NCBI GenBank assembly: GCA_021847995.1
Contig: JAJZNE010000006.1
Coordinates: forward strand, 1 to 52,488
DNA length: 52,488 nt
Direction: 5' to 3'
DNA from: Pseudomonadota bacterium
Lineage (GTDB): Bacteria; Pseudomonadota; Alphaproteobacteria; Acetobacterales; Acetobacteraceae
Below the pieces are notes generated by a model. The model saw only the letters and a program-made list of their open reading frames with translations. It did no database searches and was not told where the DNA came from. Position numbers and translations under genes: made by a program. Positions 1 to 8,078 of this stretch are shown piece after piece. Each line of letters begins with the position of its first letter. Within the stretch, counting starts at the first letter, position 1.

Positions 1-1
1 C

Positions 2-652
2 AGCGACCTGATCCTGCCCGGTGGCGGCACCAACCCGATCTTCCTCGGCGCCGGCGCGGCAACGGTCGCCCTGGGCACCGGGCGCATCCTGCTGCACGGC
101 GGCGCCGGCATGCTGGAAGCGTTCGGCGGCAGCGCCGGCGGCAACGTGCTGACCGCGGGCAGCGGCGCGGCAACGCTGGTCGGCGGCGGCAGCGGCGATC
201 TGCTCACCGGCGGCGGCGCCGGCGATCTGCTGATCGCGGCCGCCTCCGGCAACGACACTCTGATCGGCGGCAGCCTGCAGGAAAGCCTGGTCGGCGCCGG
301 TGGCACTGCCGCCAACGTCTTCCTGCCCGGCGCGGCCGACGCGGTGATCGCGCCGGAGGCGGCGCCGGCGGTGATCGAGCCGGGCAGCGGCCAGACCACG
401 GTCTCGGCCGGAAGCGGCGCGGAGCTGCTGGATTTCGTCGCCGGCGCGGCCGGCGGCAGGGTGTTCGTGACCGGCTTCGATCCCGCGCGCGACATGGTGC
501 AGCTGGACGGCTACGGCAGCGCCGCCGGCGCCGCGGCCGTGGCGGCGCAGCGGGAGATCGGCGGCAGCGCCTGGCTCACGCTGCCGGACGGAACCACGGT
601 CGCCTTCGTCGGCCTCGCGCATCTCGGCGCTGCCAATGTCGTCACGGCCTGA
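2..652 (+). CDS. RTX-like secreted protein, C-terminal fragment
   Basis: The frame is open to the left edge, so the gene starts outside the window; 216 residues are visible. Gly/Ala-rich repeats of the RTX style are present, such as GGGSGDLLTGGGAGDLL and SGNDTLIGG, but they are degenerate and few keep the calcium-binding aspartates. The last third is less repetitive and holds FVTGFDPARDMVQLDGYG, a block commonly seen near the end of RTX-type proteins exported by type I secretion. No secretion genes are in the window. It is probably a surface or secreted adhesin-like protein; its substrate or partner cannot be told. The gene ends just before a perfect inverted repeat that may terminate transcription. 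Confidence 0.6.
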   Translation, partial: SDLILPGGGTNPIFLGAGAATVALGTGRILLHGGAGMLEAFGGSAGGNVLTAGSGAATLVGGGSGDLLTGGGAGDLLIAAASGNDTLIGGSLQESLVGAGGTAANVFLPGAADAVIAPEAAPAVIEPGSGQTTVSAGSGAELLDFVAGAAGGRVFVTGFDPARDMVQLDGYGSAAGAAAVAAQREIGGSAWLTLPDGTTVAFVGLAHLGAANVVTA

Positions 653-670
653 ACCTGCCGCCTGGGAGAA

Positions 671-706
671 GGCCGGCCCGGCCCGGACGATGCCGGCGGG
701 CCGGCC
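671..706. terminator. Inverted repeat between convergent genes, possible terminator
   Basis: Perfect 10-base arms GGCCGGCCCG (671-680) and CGGGCCGGCC (697-706) are separated by 16 bases. The hairpin lies between the end of the RTX-like gene (plus) and the end of a small minus-strand ORF, so it could serve both. No good T tract follows on either strand, so intrinsic termination is uncertain. Confidence 0.4.
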
Positions 707-712
707 CCCTCC

Positions 713-793
713 TTACCGCAGACGCACGGTCACCTTGACCCGAACGGTCACGATGACCATGATCCAGGGCAGGAGGTGGCGATGGTTGCTCAT
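713..793 (-). CDS. Small hydrophobic peptide (26 aa)
   Basis: A 26-codon ORF begins with ATG at 791-793 and ends with TAA. A strong Shine-Dalgarno sequence, GGAGGAAGCG, sits directly before the ATG. The peptide starts MSNHRHLLPWIMVIVTV and ends in alternating Val and Lys/Arg (VTVRVKVTVRLR), giving a hydrophobic middle and a basic amphipathic tail. It could be a small membrane-active or membrane-anchored peptide, but no family is recognised with certainty. It lies alone between the RTX-like gene and the transglutaminase gene. The evidence for expression is only the ribosome binding site and the unusual composition. Confidence 0.4.
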   Translation of the reverse strand: MSNHRHLLPWIMVIVTVRVKVTVRLR

Positions 794-910
794 CGCTTCC
801 TCCGCTGGAACGACCAACGTGCCGTGGTCGCATCGGCGCCGGTCAGGGGCGACCTGGCCGGCGCTTTGCTTTTGCCGCATCCGCACCCGATCCGCCATGC
901 GCCCGGCCGA

Positions 911-1774
911 TCAGCCGGCCACCGGCTCCAGATCGACGCCCGCCGTCACGTCATGCGCGCCGCCGCCCAGGATGACGCCGCGGACCGGGCTGACATCGGC
1001 AAAATCGCGGCCCCAGCCGAGCACCACATGCTCCTCCTGCACCACGAGGTCGTTGGTGGGATCGAGATCGACCCAGCCCTGCCCCGGCCCGAGCCATGCC
1101 CCCACCCAGGCATGCGATTGGTCGGCCCCCCGCCGCGCCGCCTGGCCCGGTGGCGGACGCGTGCACAGATAGCCGGAGACGTAGCGCGCGGGCAGGCCGA
1201 GCGCACGCAGGCCGGCGATCATCACGTGTGCAAAATCCTGGCAGACGCCGGCGCGCTGGGCCATCACCCGCGCGACCGGCGTCGCCACCGTGGTCGCCCC
1301 CGGCCGGAACGCGAACCCGCGCCGGATCCGCCCCATCAGGTCCAGCAGGCCGGCCAGCACCGGGCGTCCGGGCGGGAAACTCGCCGCCGCAAAGGCCGCG
1401 GCGGCGGGATCGGCCGGCAGCAGCGGGCTCGGAAAAAGAAACTCCGCCGCCTCGGCCCCCGGCGCCGCCGCGGCGACCCGTTCCCAGGCCAGCGTGGCCG
1501 AAACCTCGGGCGGCGGCGGGAAAGCGACGGCGACCTCCGCCTCCAGCACCAGTTCGAACCGCCGATGCGTCGCATCGAGGAACAGCCAGCCGACCGTGTT
1601 GCCGAAATGGTCCTGCCGCGTCACCGCCCGTGCCGGCGCCGGATCGGCGGTGATCCGGGCCGCCAGCACCGCCTGCTGCGCCAGCGCCCGCGGCGTCAGG
1701 TGGAGCAGATGGGCGGCCAGATCGACCGGCTCGGCATAGCGATAGAGCGTGGTGTGGCGCAGCCGGTATCTCAC
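911..1774 (-). CDS. Transglutaminase-like protein with bacterial N-terminal domain
   Basis: The 287-residue product starts VRYRLRHTTLYRYAEPVDL, the N-terminal beta-domain typical of bacterial transglutaminase-like proteins. The catalytic triad region follows: Cys in RAGVCQDFAHV, His in QSHAWVGAW and Asp in WVDLDPTND. Such proteins are thought to act as cysteine peptidases or amide-bond transferases. The GTG start overlaps the TGA of the upstream ATP-grasp/alpha-E gene as GTGA, so the two are probably translationally coupled. This pairing is a known conserved neighbourhood, proposed by comparative genomics to make and process peptide-like tags; no substrate is known. Confidence 0.88.
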   Translation of the reverse strand: MRYRLRHTTLYRYAEPVDLAAHLLHLTPRALAQQAVLAARITADPAPARAVTRQDHFGNTVGWLFLDATHRRFELVLEAEVAVAFPPPPEVSATLAWERVAAAAPGAEAAEFLFPSPLLPADPAAAAFAAASFPPGRPVLAGLLDLMGRIRRGFAFRPGATTVATPVARVMAQRAGVCQDFAHVMIAGLRALGLPARYVSGYLCTRPPPGQAARRGADQSHAWVGAWLGPGQGWVDLDPTNDLVVQEEHVVLGWGRDFADVSPVRGVILGGGAHDVTAGVDLEPVAG

Positions 1775-4053
1775 GTCGCCGCCCCGCCCCACCCGAGCGC
1801 CTGCACCGCCGGCAGGAGAGCGAAATAGCGGCGGGAGATGCCGTCCGACAGTGCGGCGAGCCGCGCCCCCATCGCCAGCAGCCGTGCCGGTGCCGCCGCC
1901 GCCGCCGCGGCCTGGTCGGAGGCGCCCAGCACCCCGGCCACCAGCGCCTCCGCCTCCGCCAGCAGGCCGGCGGCGACCAGCGCCAGCCGTTCCCCCGGCA
2001 CCGCGCCGCCACCCTCGGCAAGTTCGTCGAGGGCGCTGTGCATAGCGGCGAGCTGAAAGCCGAGACCGCGCGGATTGCCCTGGTCGGCCAGCACCAGATC
2101 GAGCACCGGCGCCGGCTGCACCACGCCGAAATAGCGGCTGCGGTAGGTGATGGCGGAATCGCAAAGCTCCAGCACCAGCCGCAATCCGCTCTCGATCCGC
2201 GCAGGTGCCTGGTCGAGCGCCGCGGCCACCTCGGCCGCCACCGCCTGTGCCCGCTCGATGCGCCGGCCGAGATCGAGGAACATGAAGGCGCCGCCGCGCA
2301 CCATGTTCTCGGCCGCCATGCCGGCGACGGCGGCGGCGTAGCGCTGCACCGTGACCAGCGCCTCCGCCAGCGCCTCCAGGCCGCCGCGCGCCGCCGCCGT
2401 CTCGGCGCGGGCGGCGCGCAGGGCGGCGGTGAAGGTCGCATACATGTCGCCGGTCAGCCGGTCACGCACGCTCTCGGTCAGCCGCGCCACCTCGTCGAAC
2501 AGATGCGTGATCGCCCCCGGGTCGCGCCCCTCCCGCACCGTGGCGAGCAGCGCGCGTGCCAGCATTGCCGGACTGGCGGCGGCGCCCCCGGCTTCCCCCG
2601 TCAGCAGCGTCGCATGGTGCAGGCAGCGCAGCAGGCAGTCGAGTTCGGCCGCCTCGTGCGCCAGCAGCCCGGCGCCGCGCACCGCCCGCGCCGTCGCTGC
2701 CCGCACCAGCCGCGCGCCGCGGTCCAGCCGTTCGACGCTGCGGCCGAGCCAGTACAGGTTCTCCGCCACCCGGCTCGGCAGTTCGCCGGGGCTGCGCCGC
2801 AGCCGGAGCGGCGGGGCCGGGCGCGGCGCCGGGCCGATGCTGTCGCTGCCGTCTTCCGCCATCACCCACACGTCCTTGCAAACCCCGCCGGCCGGCATAG
2901 GCGGCCAAGCGGCCGCCCCGCCCCCGGCGGCGCGCGCGAGACCGCCGGGCAGCGCGCGCCAGCCGCTCCCGTCATGCACCAGGAACAGCCGCAGCACCAC
3001 CGGACGCGGCGCCAGCCCGCCGGAACCGAGGAACGGCGCGAGCGACGGCGCGGCGTCGCCATCCGCCACCTGTTCCAGCATCAGCGCCTCGCCGAGCAGC
3101 CGTGGCGCGAGCGCCGGCAGGTGGGCGGCAAAGCCGGCGGCCTCGACCAGGCCGCCGCCGGGGTGGTTCACCACACACACCGCCCCGTCGCGCACCGCAT
3201 CCAGCAGCCCCGGCACACCCGCGCGCGTCGGCCCGTCGAGTTCCAGCGGATCGAGCAGCCGCCCGTCGAGGAAGCGCAGCAGCACATCGACCGGCCGCAG
3301 TCCGTGCAGCGTCTTGAGCAGCAGCGCGCCCCGGCGCACCGTCAGGTCCCCTGCCTCCACCAGCGCACAGCCGAGATCGCGCGACAGCAGCATGTGTTCG
3401 AACCAGCGCGGATGCGCGACCCCCGGCGTCAGCAGCGCGACCGCCGGGTTGCCGCTGGCGGAAGGCGCCAGCCGTTGCAGGCTGTCCTGCCACAGTTCGA
3501 AGAACGGATGCAGCGGGCGCAGCGGGAACGCGCGGAAGGCTTCCGGGACGACGCGGGCGAGCAGCCGCCGGTTCTCCCGCGCGCGGCCAAGGCCCGACGG
3601 CGCGGCGGTGCGGTCCGCCAGCACCCGCCAGCCGCCGTCCGCCCCGCGTACCAGATCGGCGGCGTAAAGATGCAGCCGCACCGGCGGCGCCAGGTCGCGG
3701 CAGGGGCGCAGGAAATGCGGGTCGGCAAACACCAGTGCCGGCGGCAACCCGCCTGTCGCGAGCAGCCGCTGGGCACCGTAGATATCAGCCAGCACCGCCT
3801 CGATGAGCCGCGCACGCTGGGCGAGACCGGCTTCCAGCGCGGCAAATTCCGCCGCCGGCAGCGGCAGCGGCAGCGGGTCGAGCCGCCACGCCGGCGCAGT
3901 GGCGTCGCTGCCCGGCAGCACGGAGGCGATGCCGTCCTCCGCCGCCGCGCGATCGAGCCGCGCGGCGCGCGCCGGCAGTTCCTCACCGATTGCGGCATAG
4001 GCACCAAGTACGCCGCGCCAGTGCGGACGCACGCGGCCGCCGCCATCGACCAT
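1771..4053 (-). CDS. Circularly permuted ATP-grasp and alpha-E fusion protein
   Basis: The 760-residue product has two parts. Residues 1 to about 410 match the circularly permuted type 2 ATP-grasp family (DUF404/407), with motifs such as DIYGAQRLL and HPRWFEHMLLSRDLGC. From about residue 420 the alpha-E (DUF403) domain begins with SRVAENLYWLGRSVERLDRG and continues as a helical domain to the end. ATP-grasp enzymes join amines to carboxylates using ATP; alpha-E is an uncharacterised partner domain. In many genomes the two are separate neighbouring genes; here they are fused. The stop overlaps the start of the downstream transglutaminase gene. The cytoplasmic role as a peptide ligase is inference. 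Confidence 0.88.
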   Translation of the reverse strand: MVDGGGRVRPHWRGVLGAYAAIGEELPARAARLDRAAAEDGIASVLPGSDATAPAWRLDPLPLPLPAAEFAALEAGLAQRARLIEAVLADIYGAQRLLATGGLPPALVFADPHFLRPCRDLAPPVRLHLYAADLVRGADGGWRVLADRTAAPSGLGRARENRRLLARVVPEAFRAFPLRPLHPFFELWQDSLQRLAPSASGNPAVALLTPGVAHPRWFEHMLLSRDLGCALVEAGDLTVRRGALLLKTLHGLRPVDVLLRFLDGRLLDPLELDGPTRAGVPGLLDAVRDGAVCVVNHPGGGLVEAAGFAAHLPALAPRLLGEALMLEQVADGDAAPSLAPFLGSGGLAPRPVVLRLFLVHDGSGWRALPGGLARAAGGGAAAWPPMPAGGVCKDVWVMAEDGSDSIGPAPRPAPPLRLRRSPGELPSRVAENLYWLGRSVERLDRGARLVRAATARAVRGAGLLAHEAAELDCLLRCLHHATLLTGEAGGAAASPAMLARALLATVREGRDPGAITHLFDEVARLTESVRDRLTGDMYATFTAALRAARAETAAARGGLEALAEALVTVQRYAAAVAGMAAENMVRGGAFMFLDLGRRIERAQAVAAEVAAALDQAPARIESGLRLVLELCDSAITYRSRYFGVVQPAPVLDLVLADQGNPRGLGFQLAAMHSALDELAEGGGAVPGERLALVAAGLLAEAEALVAGVLGASDQAAAAAAAPARLLAMGARLAALSDGISRRYFALLPAVQALGWGGAAT

Positions 4054-4076
4054 CTCGTCCGGTGCGGCGGCGTCGC

Positions 4077-5255
4077 TCAGAGCAGGGCGCGGGCGGCGAG
4101 GTTGCGCATCAGCGCCCCGGCGCCGAAGGTCCAGCGTTCACAGGCATCGGTCGGACGGATGCGGTTGACCAGCCGGCCGAGGCGCGGGGCGGCAATGGTG
4201 ACGATGTCGTCCGGCTTGTGCGTGAACCCCTTGCCGGGCGCATCGCGATCCTCCACCGGCGCGAACATGGTGCCGAGGAACAGCATCGCCCCGTCCGGAT
4301 AGGCATGGTGGGCGTTGAGCAACTGCCCGGCGAGGTCAACCGGGTCACGGGCGATGCGCGCCATCGACGACGATCCCTCCAGCCGGAATCCGTCCGTCCC
4401 CTCGACGGTCAGCGCCACCACGGTGCGGCGGATGTCGTCGATCCCGAAGGCGCTATCGAACAGCCGCAGGAACGGCCCGATCGCCGTCGATCCCTGGTTG
4501 TCCTTGGCCTTCGACAGCAGCAGCGCCGACCGCCCTTCCACGTCGCGCAGATTCACGTCGTTGCCGAGCGTGGCGCCGACGATGCGCCCGGAGGAGGCGA
4601 TCGCGAGCACCACCTCCGGCTCCGGATTGTTCCAGGTGGAAATGGGATGCACGCCGGCATCCATACCGGTGCCGACGGCGCTCATCGGCTGGGCCTTGGT
4701 GAAGATTTCCGCATCCGGGCCGATGCCGACCTCCAGATACTGGCTCCACGCGCCCTGCTCGATCAGCACCGCTTTGAGCTGCATCGCCTGCGGCGAGCCG
4801 GGGCGGAGGCTGGCGAGATCGCTGCCGACGAGGCGATTGACCTGGTCGCGGATGGCGACAGCAGCCTGCATGTCGCCGCGCGCCCGTTCCTCGATCACGC
4901 GCTCCAGCATGGAGATGGGGAAGGTGACGCCGCAGGCCTTCAGCGCCTGCAGGTCGCACGGCGCGAGCAGCCACGGCCGCGCCGGGTCACGCCGGTCGGG
5001 GGGCGTATTGGCGAGAATGGCATCGAGCGGCCCGAGCGCCTCGCCGCCGGCCTCGCGCAGCGCGGCGGCGGGATCATCGGCCTCGGCCAGGTCGCGCAGG
5101 GTCGGGAAGCGGGCGGAGATGTCGAACGCCATGCCGTCCCGGATGGCGATGACCGAAGGTCCGCCAAGCTGCGGACGCCACACCCGGCCGGCCAGCGCGG
5201 CGCCGGTGTGGTCGTCGGGGAGGGCGGGAAAAAGGGCGTCGGTCACGGTGGGCAT
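4077..5255 (-). CDS. FAH-superfamily dehydratase/hydrolase, XylX-like
   Basis: The 392-residue product belongs to the fumarylacetoacetate hydrolase superfamily. Motifs CGVTFPISMLERVIEERARG, WNNPEPEVVLAI, GNDVNLRDVEGRSALLLSKA and GTMFAPVEDRD resemble the XylX group, which dehydrates 2-keto-3-deoxy-pentonates in the oxidative pentose pathways of Caulobacter and relatives. Acidic metal ligands of the fold are present (NNPEPEV, GNDVN). The start MPTVTDALF was chosen because GGGGAG lies a suitable distance upstream; longer in-frame starts only add low-complexity residues. No other pentose genes are adjacent, so the substrate stays open; a related sugar-acid or diketo-acid hydrolase is possible. 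Confidence 0.8.
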   Translation of the reverse strand: MPTVTDALFPALPDDHTGAALAGRVWRPQLGGPSVIAIRDGMAFDISARFPTLRDLAEADDPAAALREAGGEALGPLDAILANTPPDRRDPARPWLLAPCDLQALKACGVTFPISMLERVIEERARGDMQAAVAIRDQVNRLVGSDLASLRPGSPQAMQLKAVLIEQGAWSQYLEVGIGPDAEIFTKAQPMSAVGTGMDAGVHPISTWNNPEPEVVLAIASSGRIVGATLGNDVNLRDVEGRSALLLSKAKDNQGSTAIGPFLRLFDSAFGIDDIRRTVVALTVEGTDGFRLEGSSSMARIARDPVDLAGQLLNAHHAYPDGAMLFLGTMFAPVEDRDAPGKGFTHKPDDIVTIAAPRLGRLVNRIRPTDACERWTFGAGALMRNLAARALL

Positions 5256-5376
5256 GCGGCAGCGACTCCCCCTGGCAGCGGCGGCGGGAGGGTAGGGCCG
5301 GGCGGGTCGCCCGGGCAAGTCCGCAGCCTCGGCGCCGCGCGCGCATGGCAGCCGACGATCCCGCGTCCGCCACCGC

Positions 5377-5637
5377 CTATCCCCGTCGCAGCCACGTCAT
5401 CGAGGCAAACGCGCCGAGCCACGATCCGGCGGCGGCGACCAGCACATAGGCCGCGTTCTGCGTGTAGCTGATGACCGCGAAAGCCGACAGCAGATACCAC
5501 AGCGCGCTCCAGTTCGCCGCGCGCAGCCGGCTGCGCGCGGCGACCGCGGCGCTGAACAGCACATAGACCGCATCCGTCGCCGCGGTGCACACCAGCACAC
5601 CCGACGCCACCAGCGGATCGATGCCCGCAATCGCCAT
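5377..5637 (-). CDS. Small integral membrane protein
   Basis: The 86-residue product has about three hydrophobic segments: LVASGVLVCTAATDAVYVLF, LWYLLSAFAVISYTQNAAYV and VAAAGSWLGAFASM. The start MAIAGIDPLV follows a purine-rich stretch. It resembles small conserved membrane proteins of alphaproteobacteria whose function is unknown. It stands alone on the minus strand, upstream of the XylX-like gene and divergent from the VOC gene; no partner is evident. Confidence 0.6.
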   Translation of the reverse strand: MAIAGIDPLVASGVLVCTAATDAVYVLFSAAVAARSRLRAANWSALWYLLSAFAVISYTQNAAYVLVAAAGSWLGAFASMTWLRRG

Positions 5638-5712
5638 TGCCGCCTCCGCCCGCCCTTCAACACCCGCGGCGCTTCGTGTCCGAACACGCCGCACCGAAGG
5701 GAGGGCAGCAGC

Positions 5713-6186
5713 ATGGCCGCTGAGCCGCCGCGCGTCACGCATGTGCTGGAAACCTCGCTCTATGTCGCCGATCTCGACCGTGCGCAGGCTTTCTACCAGG
5801 GGCTGTTCGGTTTCCCAGCATTCTTCCGCGATCGCCACATGGCAGCACTCGGCGTGCCGGGGGCGCAGGTGCTGCTGCTGTTCCGTCGCGGTGCGGCGGC
5901 CGGCGGCAGCGCCACGCCGGGCGGCACCATCCCGCCGCATGACGGCAGCGGGCGGCTGCATCTCTGCTTCGCCATCCCGGACCGCGATCTCGATCGCTGG
6001 CAGCAGCGTCTCGCCGATCGCGGCATTGCGATCGAAAGCCGGATCGACTGGCCGCGCGGCAGCGTCAGCCTCTATTTCCGCGATCCCGACCGGCATCTGC
6101 TGGAACTCGCAACACCGCTTCTGTGGCCCAACTATCCGCCCGCCGGCGACGCTACGGCGCCGGACGCGGACCCGGACGCTCGCTGA
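5713..6186 (+). CDS. VOC (glyoxalase/dioxygenase) superfamily protein
   Basis: The 157-residue product has a VOC fold: THVLETSLYVADLDRAQAFYQGLFGF begins the first beta-alpha-beta module, and LHLCFAIPDRDLDRW plus SLYFRDPDRHLLELATP form the second. Metal-binding positions are likely His near the start (THV), His in RLHLCF and Glu in LLELA. Members include glyoxalase I, extradiol dioxygenases and fosfomycin-resistance proteins; the substrate cannot be told. The ATG is preceded by GAAGGGAGGG. The last 35 bases overlap the 3' end of the convergent response-regulator gene. Confidence 0.8.
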   Translation: MAAEPPRVTHVLETSLYVADLDRAQAFYQGLFGFPAFFRDRHMAALGVPGAQVLLLFRRGAAAGGSATPGGTIPPHDGSGRLHLCFAIPDRDLDRWQQRLADRGIAIESRIDWPRGSVSLYFRDPDRHLLELATPLLWPNYPPAGDATAPDADPDAR

Positions 6187-6535
6187 GCAGGCGATCGACG
6201 TAGCGCACCACATCGTCGATGCGGAACGGCTTGCGCAGGAAACCGTCATAGCCGTCCACCCGGTCGGCGATCGACAGCTCCGGCAGGGCGCACATCAGCA
6301 CGAACGGTATCTCGCGCCAGTCGCTGCGCTCGCGCATCGCATGCAGCAGGGCGGCGCCGTCCATCACCGGCATCATCAGGTCGCTGATCACGAGATCGGG
6401 CCGCGCCTCGGTCATCCGTTCCAGCGCCTGACGGCCGTTGGTGGCGGTGAGTACGCGATGCCCCTCGTCGGTCAGCAATGCCTCCAGCAGCTCACCGATT
6501 CCGAATTCGTCATCGACCACGAGGATCGTCGCCAT
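6152..6535 (-). CDS. Single-domain response regulator
   Basis: The 127-residue product is a lone receiver domain. Asp8-Asp9 form the acidic pocket (ILVVDDE), Asp52 in LVISDLMMP is the likely phosphoacceptor, and Lys in FLRKPFR is the conserved lysine. There is no output domain, so it probably acts by protein contact or as a phosphate relay or sink. The start MATILVVDD lies four bases after the stop of the KaiC-like gene. It is the last gene of a three-gene operon with a soluble histidine kinase and a KaiC-like ATPase, so it is presumably their partner. Confidence 0.9.
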   Translation of the reverse strand: MATILVVDDEFGIGELLEALLTDEGHRVLTATNGRQALERMTEARPDLVISDLMMPVMDGAALLHAMRERSDWREIPFVLMCALPELSIADRVDGYDGFLRKPFRIDDVVRYVDRLLSERPGPRPAP

Positions 6536-6539
6536 GGCA

Positions 6540-8057
6540 TCAACGCCCGTGACGATCAGGTCCCCGGCGCGGGTCCAGGCTGTCAGCGGCATCGCCGTCC
6601 CCGTCTGCCACCGAATGCGGAAAACCGGTCAGCAGCCCCTCCATGCCGCGGAACGAACTGCCGATCACGATCTGCCCCGATTCGATGTCGAAGCTGCGCA
6701 ACCTCGGATCGAACCAGCCGTCGCGCACCTTGAGGACGGAGATCAGCCGTTGCAGCCGGGCGTCAACCTCCACATAGCGCAGCAGCAGCAGATTTTCCGC
6801 GATCGGGGTCAGCGTCGAGGCCGGGGCGCGCACGACACTGCCGACCAGTTCCGGCACCTCCATCGTGAACAGCGCCGTCACGTCGAGCGCGCGCAGGGCG
6901 CTGCACAGGGCGCGGATGAAGGACGGCAGCCGGTCGCGGTGCGGCGTCAGGCTGCGCAGTGCCGTCAGCCCGTCCACGAACAGGCGCCGCACGCCGCGGC
7001 GGCGGACATCCTCGATCAGGTCGCGCGCGATCCGGTCCATATGGTCCTCGGCGGCCGGCTCCCACATCAGGTCGAGCCAACCTTCGCGCAGGCCCTGCAC
7101 CAGGCCGGGCAGCATCTCCCACGCGCGGGCGCGGAGCTGGTCGGGCGATTCATAGAAGCCGAGCATCAGCCCCGGCTGTTCAGGCGATGCGGCGGCGAGG
7201 AAGTGCAGGCCGAGCGACGTCTTGCCCGAGCCGGTCGGTCCGAGCATCAGCGTTGTCGAAGCCCGCGCCACGCCGCCACCGAGCATATCGTCCAGTCCCG
7301 CCACCCCGACAGAGACGCGCACCGCGCTCGGCGGTTTGACCGCCACCGGCCGGGCATAGAGCGCCTCGATGCGCGGATAGACCGAAATGCCGTCATCGTC
7401 GATATGCATCGAATGCTGGCCGCGCAAATAACCGCTGCCGCGGAATTTGCGGACCATGATCTCGCGCTCCGTCCGCCATTCGTATTGATGGTCGGCCAGC
7501 TCGATCATGCCATCGACCATCGTATGCTCGGGGGAGACGGAGGCATCCATCGCGCTGGTGAGGAGGAACATCGTACAGCCGCTGGCGCCGGCCTGTATTT
7601 GAAGCTCGTGGACGAATTTTTTCAGTTCGAGCTCGGAGGGTGCCAGGTGCTCCGCCGCGACCAGCCCGTCGATCACCAGAACGGTGGGATGGCGGGCGGC
7701 GATTTCGCGCCGGAGCATGGTCAACAATCCGTGAAGCCCCTCCTGCTCAAGAACCCCGAAAGCGCTGACGTAGTTCATCTCCCGTGAGATGCAGCCGGGC
7801 CTGAAGAAGCGCATGCGGTGGATGTTGAGCAGCATGCGGTCGTAGGTTTCGGACAGCAACGTGACGTAGAGCGCCTGCTCTCCGCCGGCGACCTGGGTGT
7901 AGCAAATTTGGTTGCCGAAGATCGTCTTGCCCGCCCCCGGCAGGCCCTGGATGATGTAGATGCCATTGCGGACAAAGCCGCCGCCGAGGATCAGGTCCAG
8001 GCCGGCGATGCCGCTCGGCATGCGCGGCAATTCGTCCGTCGTCGTGTGTTCGGTCAC
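6540..8057 (-). CDS. KaiC-like double-domain ATPase
   Basis: The 505-residue product has two RecA/KaiC domains. Domain 1 starts GIAGLDLILGGGFVRNGIY and has Walker A GLPGAGKT near residue 40 and Walker B TVLVIDGL. Domain 2 starts GVAGLDDMLGGGVARASTT and has GPTGSGKT near residue 275 and RRLFVDGL. Length matches cyanobacterial KaiC (about 520), but no kaiA or kaiB is present. Each domain has a single Glu after the strand where KaiC has a Glu pair (LLSETYD, FYESPDQ). The GTG start follows GGGGGAC. It sits between a histidine kinase and a receiver gene, so it probably integrates signalling in a hexameric ATPase rather than forming a full Kai clock. Confidence 0.87.
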   Translation of the reverse strand: MTEHTTTDELPRMPSGIAGLDLILGGGFVRNGIYIIQGLPGAGKTIFGNQICYTQVAGGEQALYVTLLSETYDRMLLNIHRMRFFRPGCISREMNYVSAFGVLEQEGLHGLLTMLRREIAARHPTVLVIDGLVAAEHLAPSELELKKFVHELQIQAGASGCTMFLLTSAMDASVSPEHTMVDGMIELADHQYEWRTEREIMVRKFRGSGYLRGQHSMHIDDDGISVYPRIEALYARPVAVKPPSAVRVSVGVAGLDDMLGGGVARASTTLMLGPTGSGKTSLGLHFLAAASPEQPGLMLGFYESPDQLRARAWEMLPGLVQGLREGWLDLMWEPAAEDHMDRIARDLIEDVRRRGVRRLFVDGLTALRSLTPHRDRLPSFIRALCSALRALDVTALFTMEVPELVGSVVRAPASTLTPIAENLLLLRYVEVDARLQRLISVLKVRDGWFDPRLRSFDIESGQIVIGSSFRGMEGLLTGFPHSVADGDGDAADSLDPRRGPDRHGR

Positions 8058-8078
8058 CAGTCAGTCCCCCGCTTGTCC

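Noticed and set aside
2038-4302. Plus-strand open frame of about 750 codons
   Set aside because: It is antisense to the ATP-grasp/alpha-E gene and shows no domain, only Arg/Gln-rich sequence.
6540-8057. Complete Kai circadian clock locus
   Set aside because: No kaiA or kaiB gene is adjacent; only the KaiC-like ATPase with two-component partners is present.
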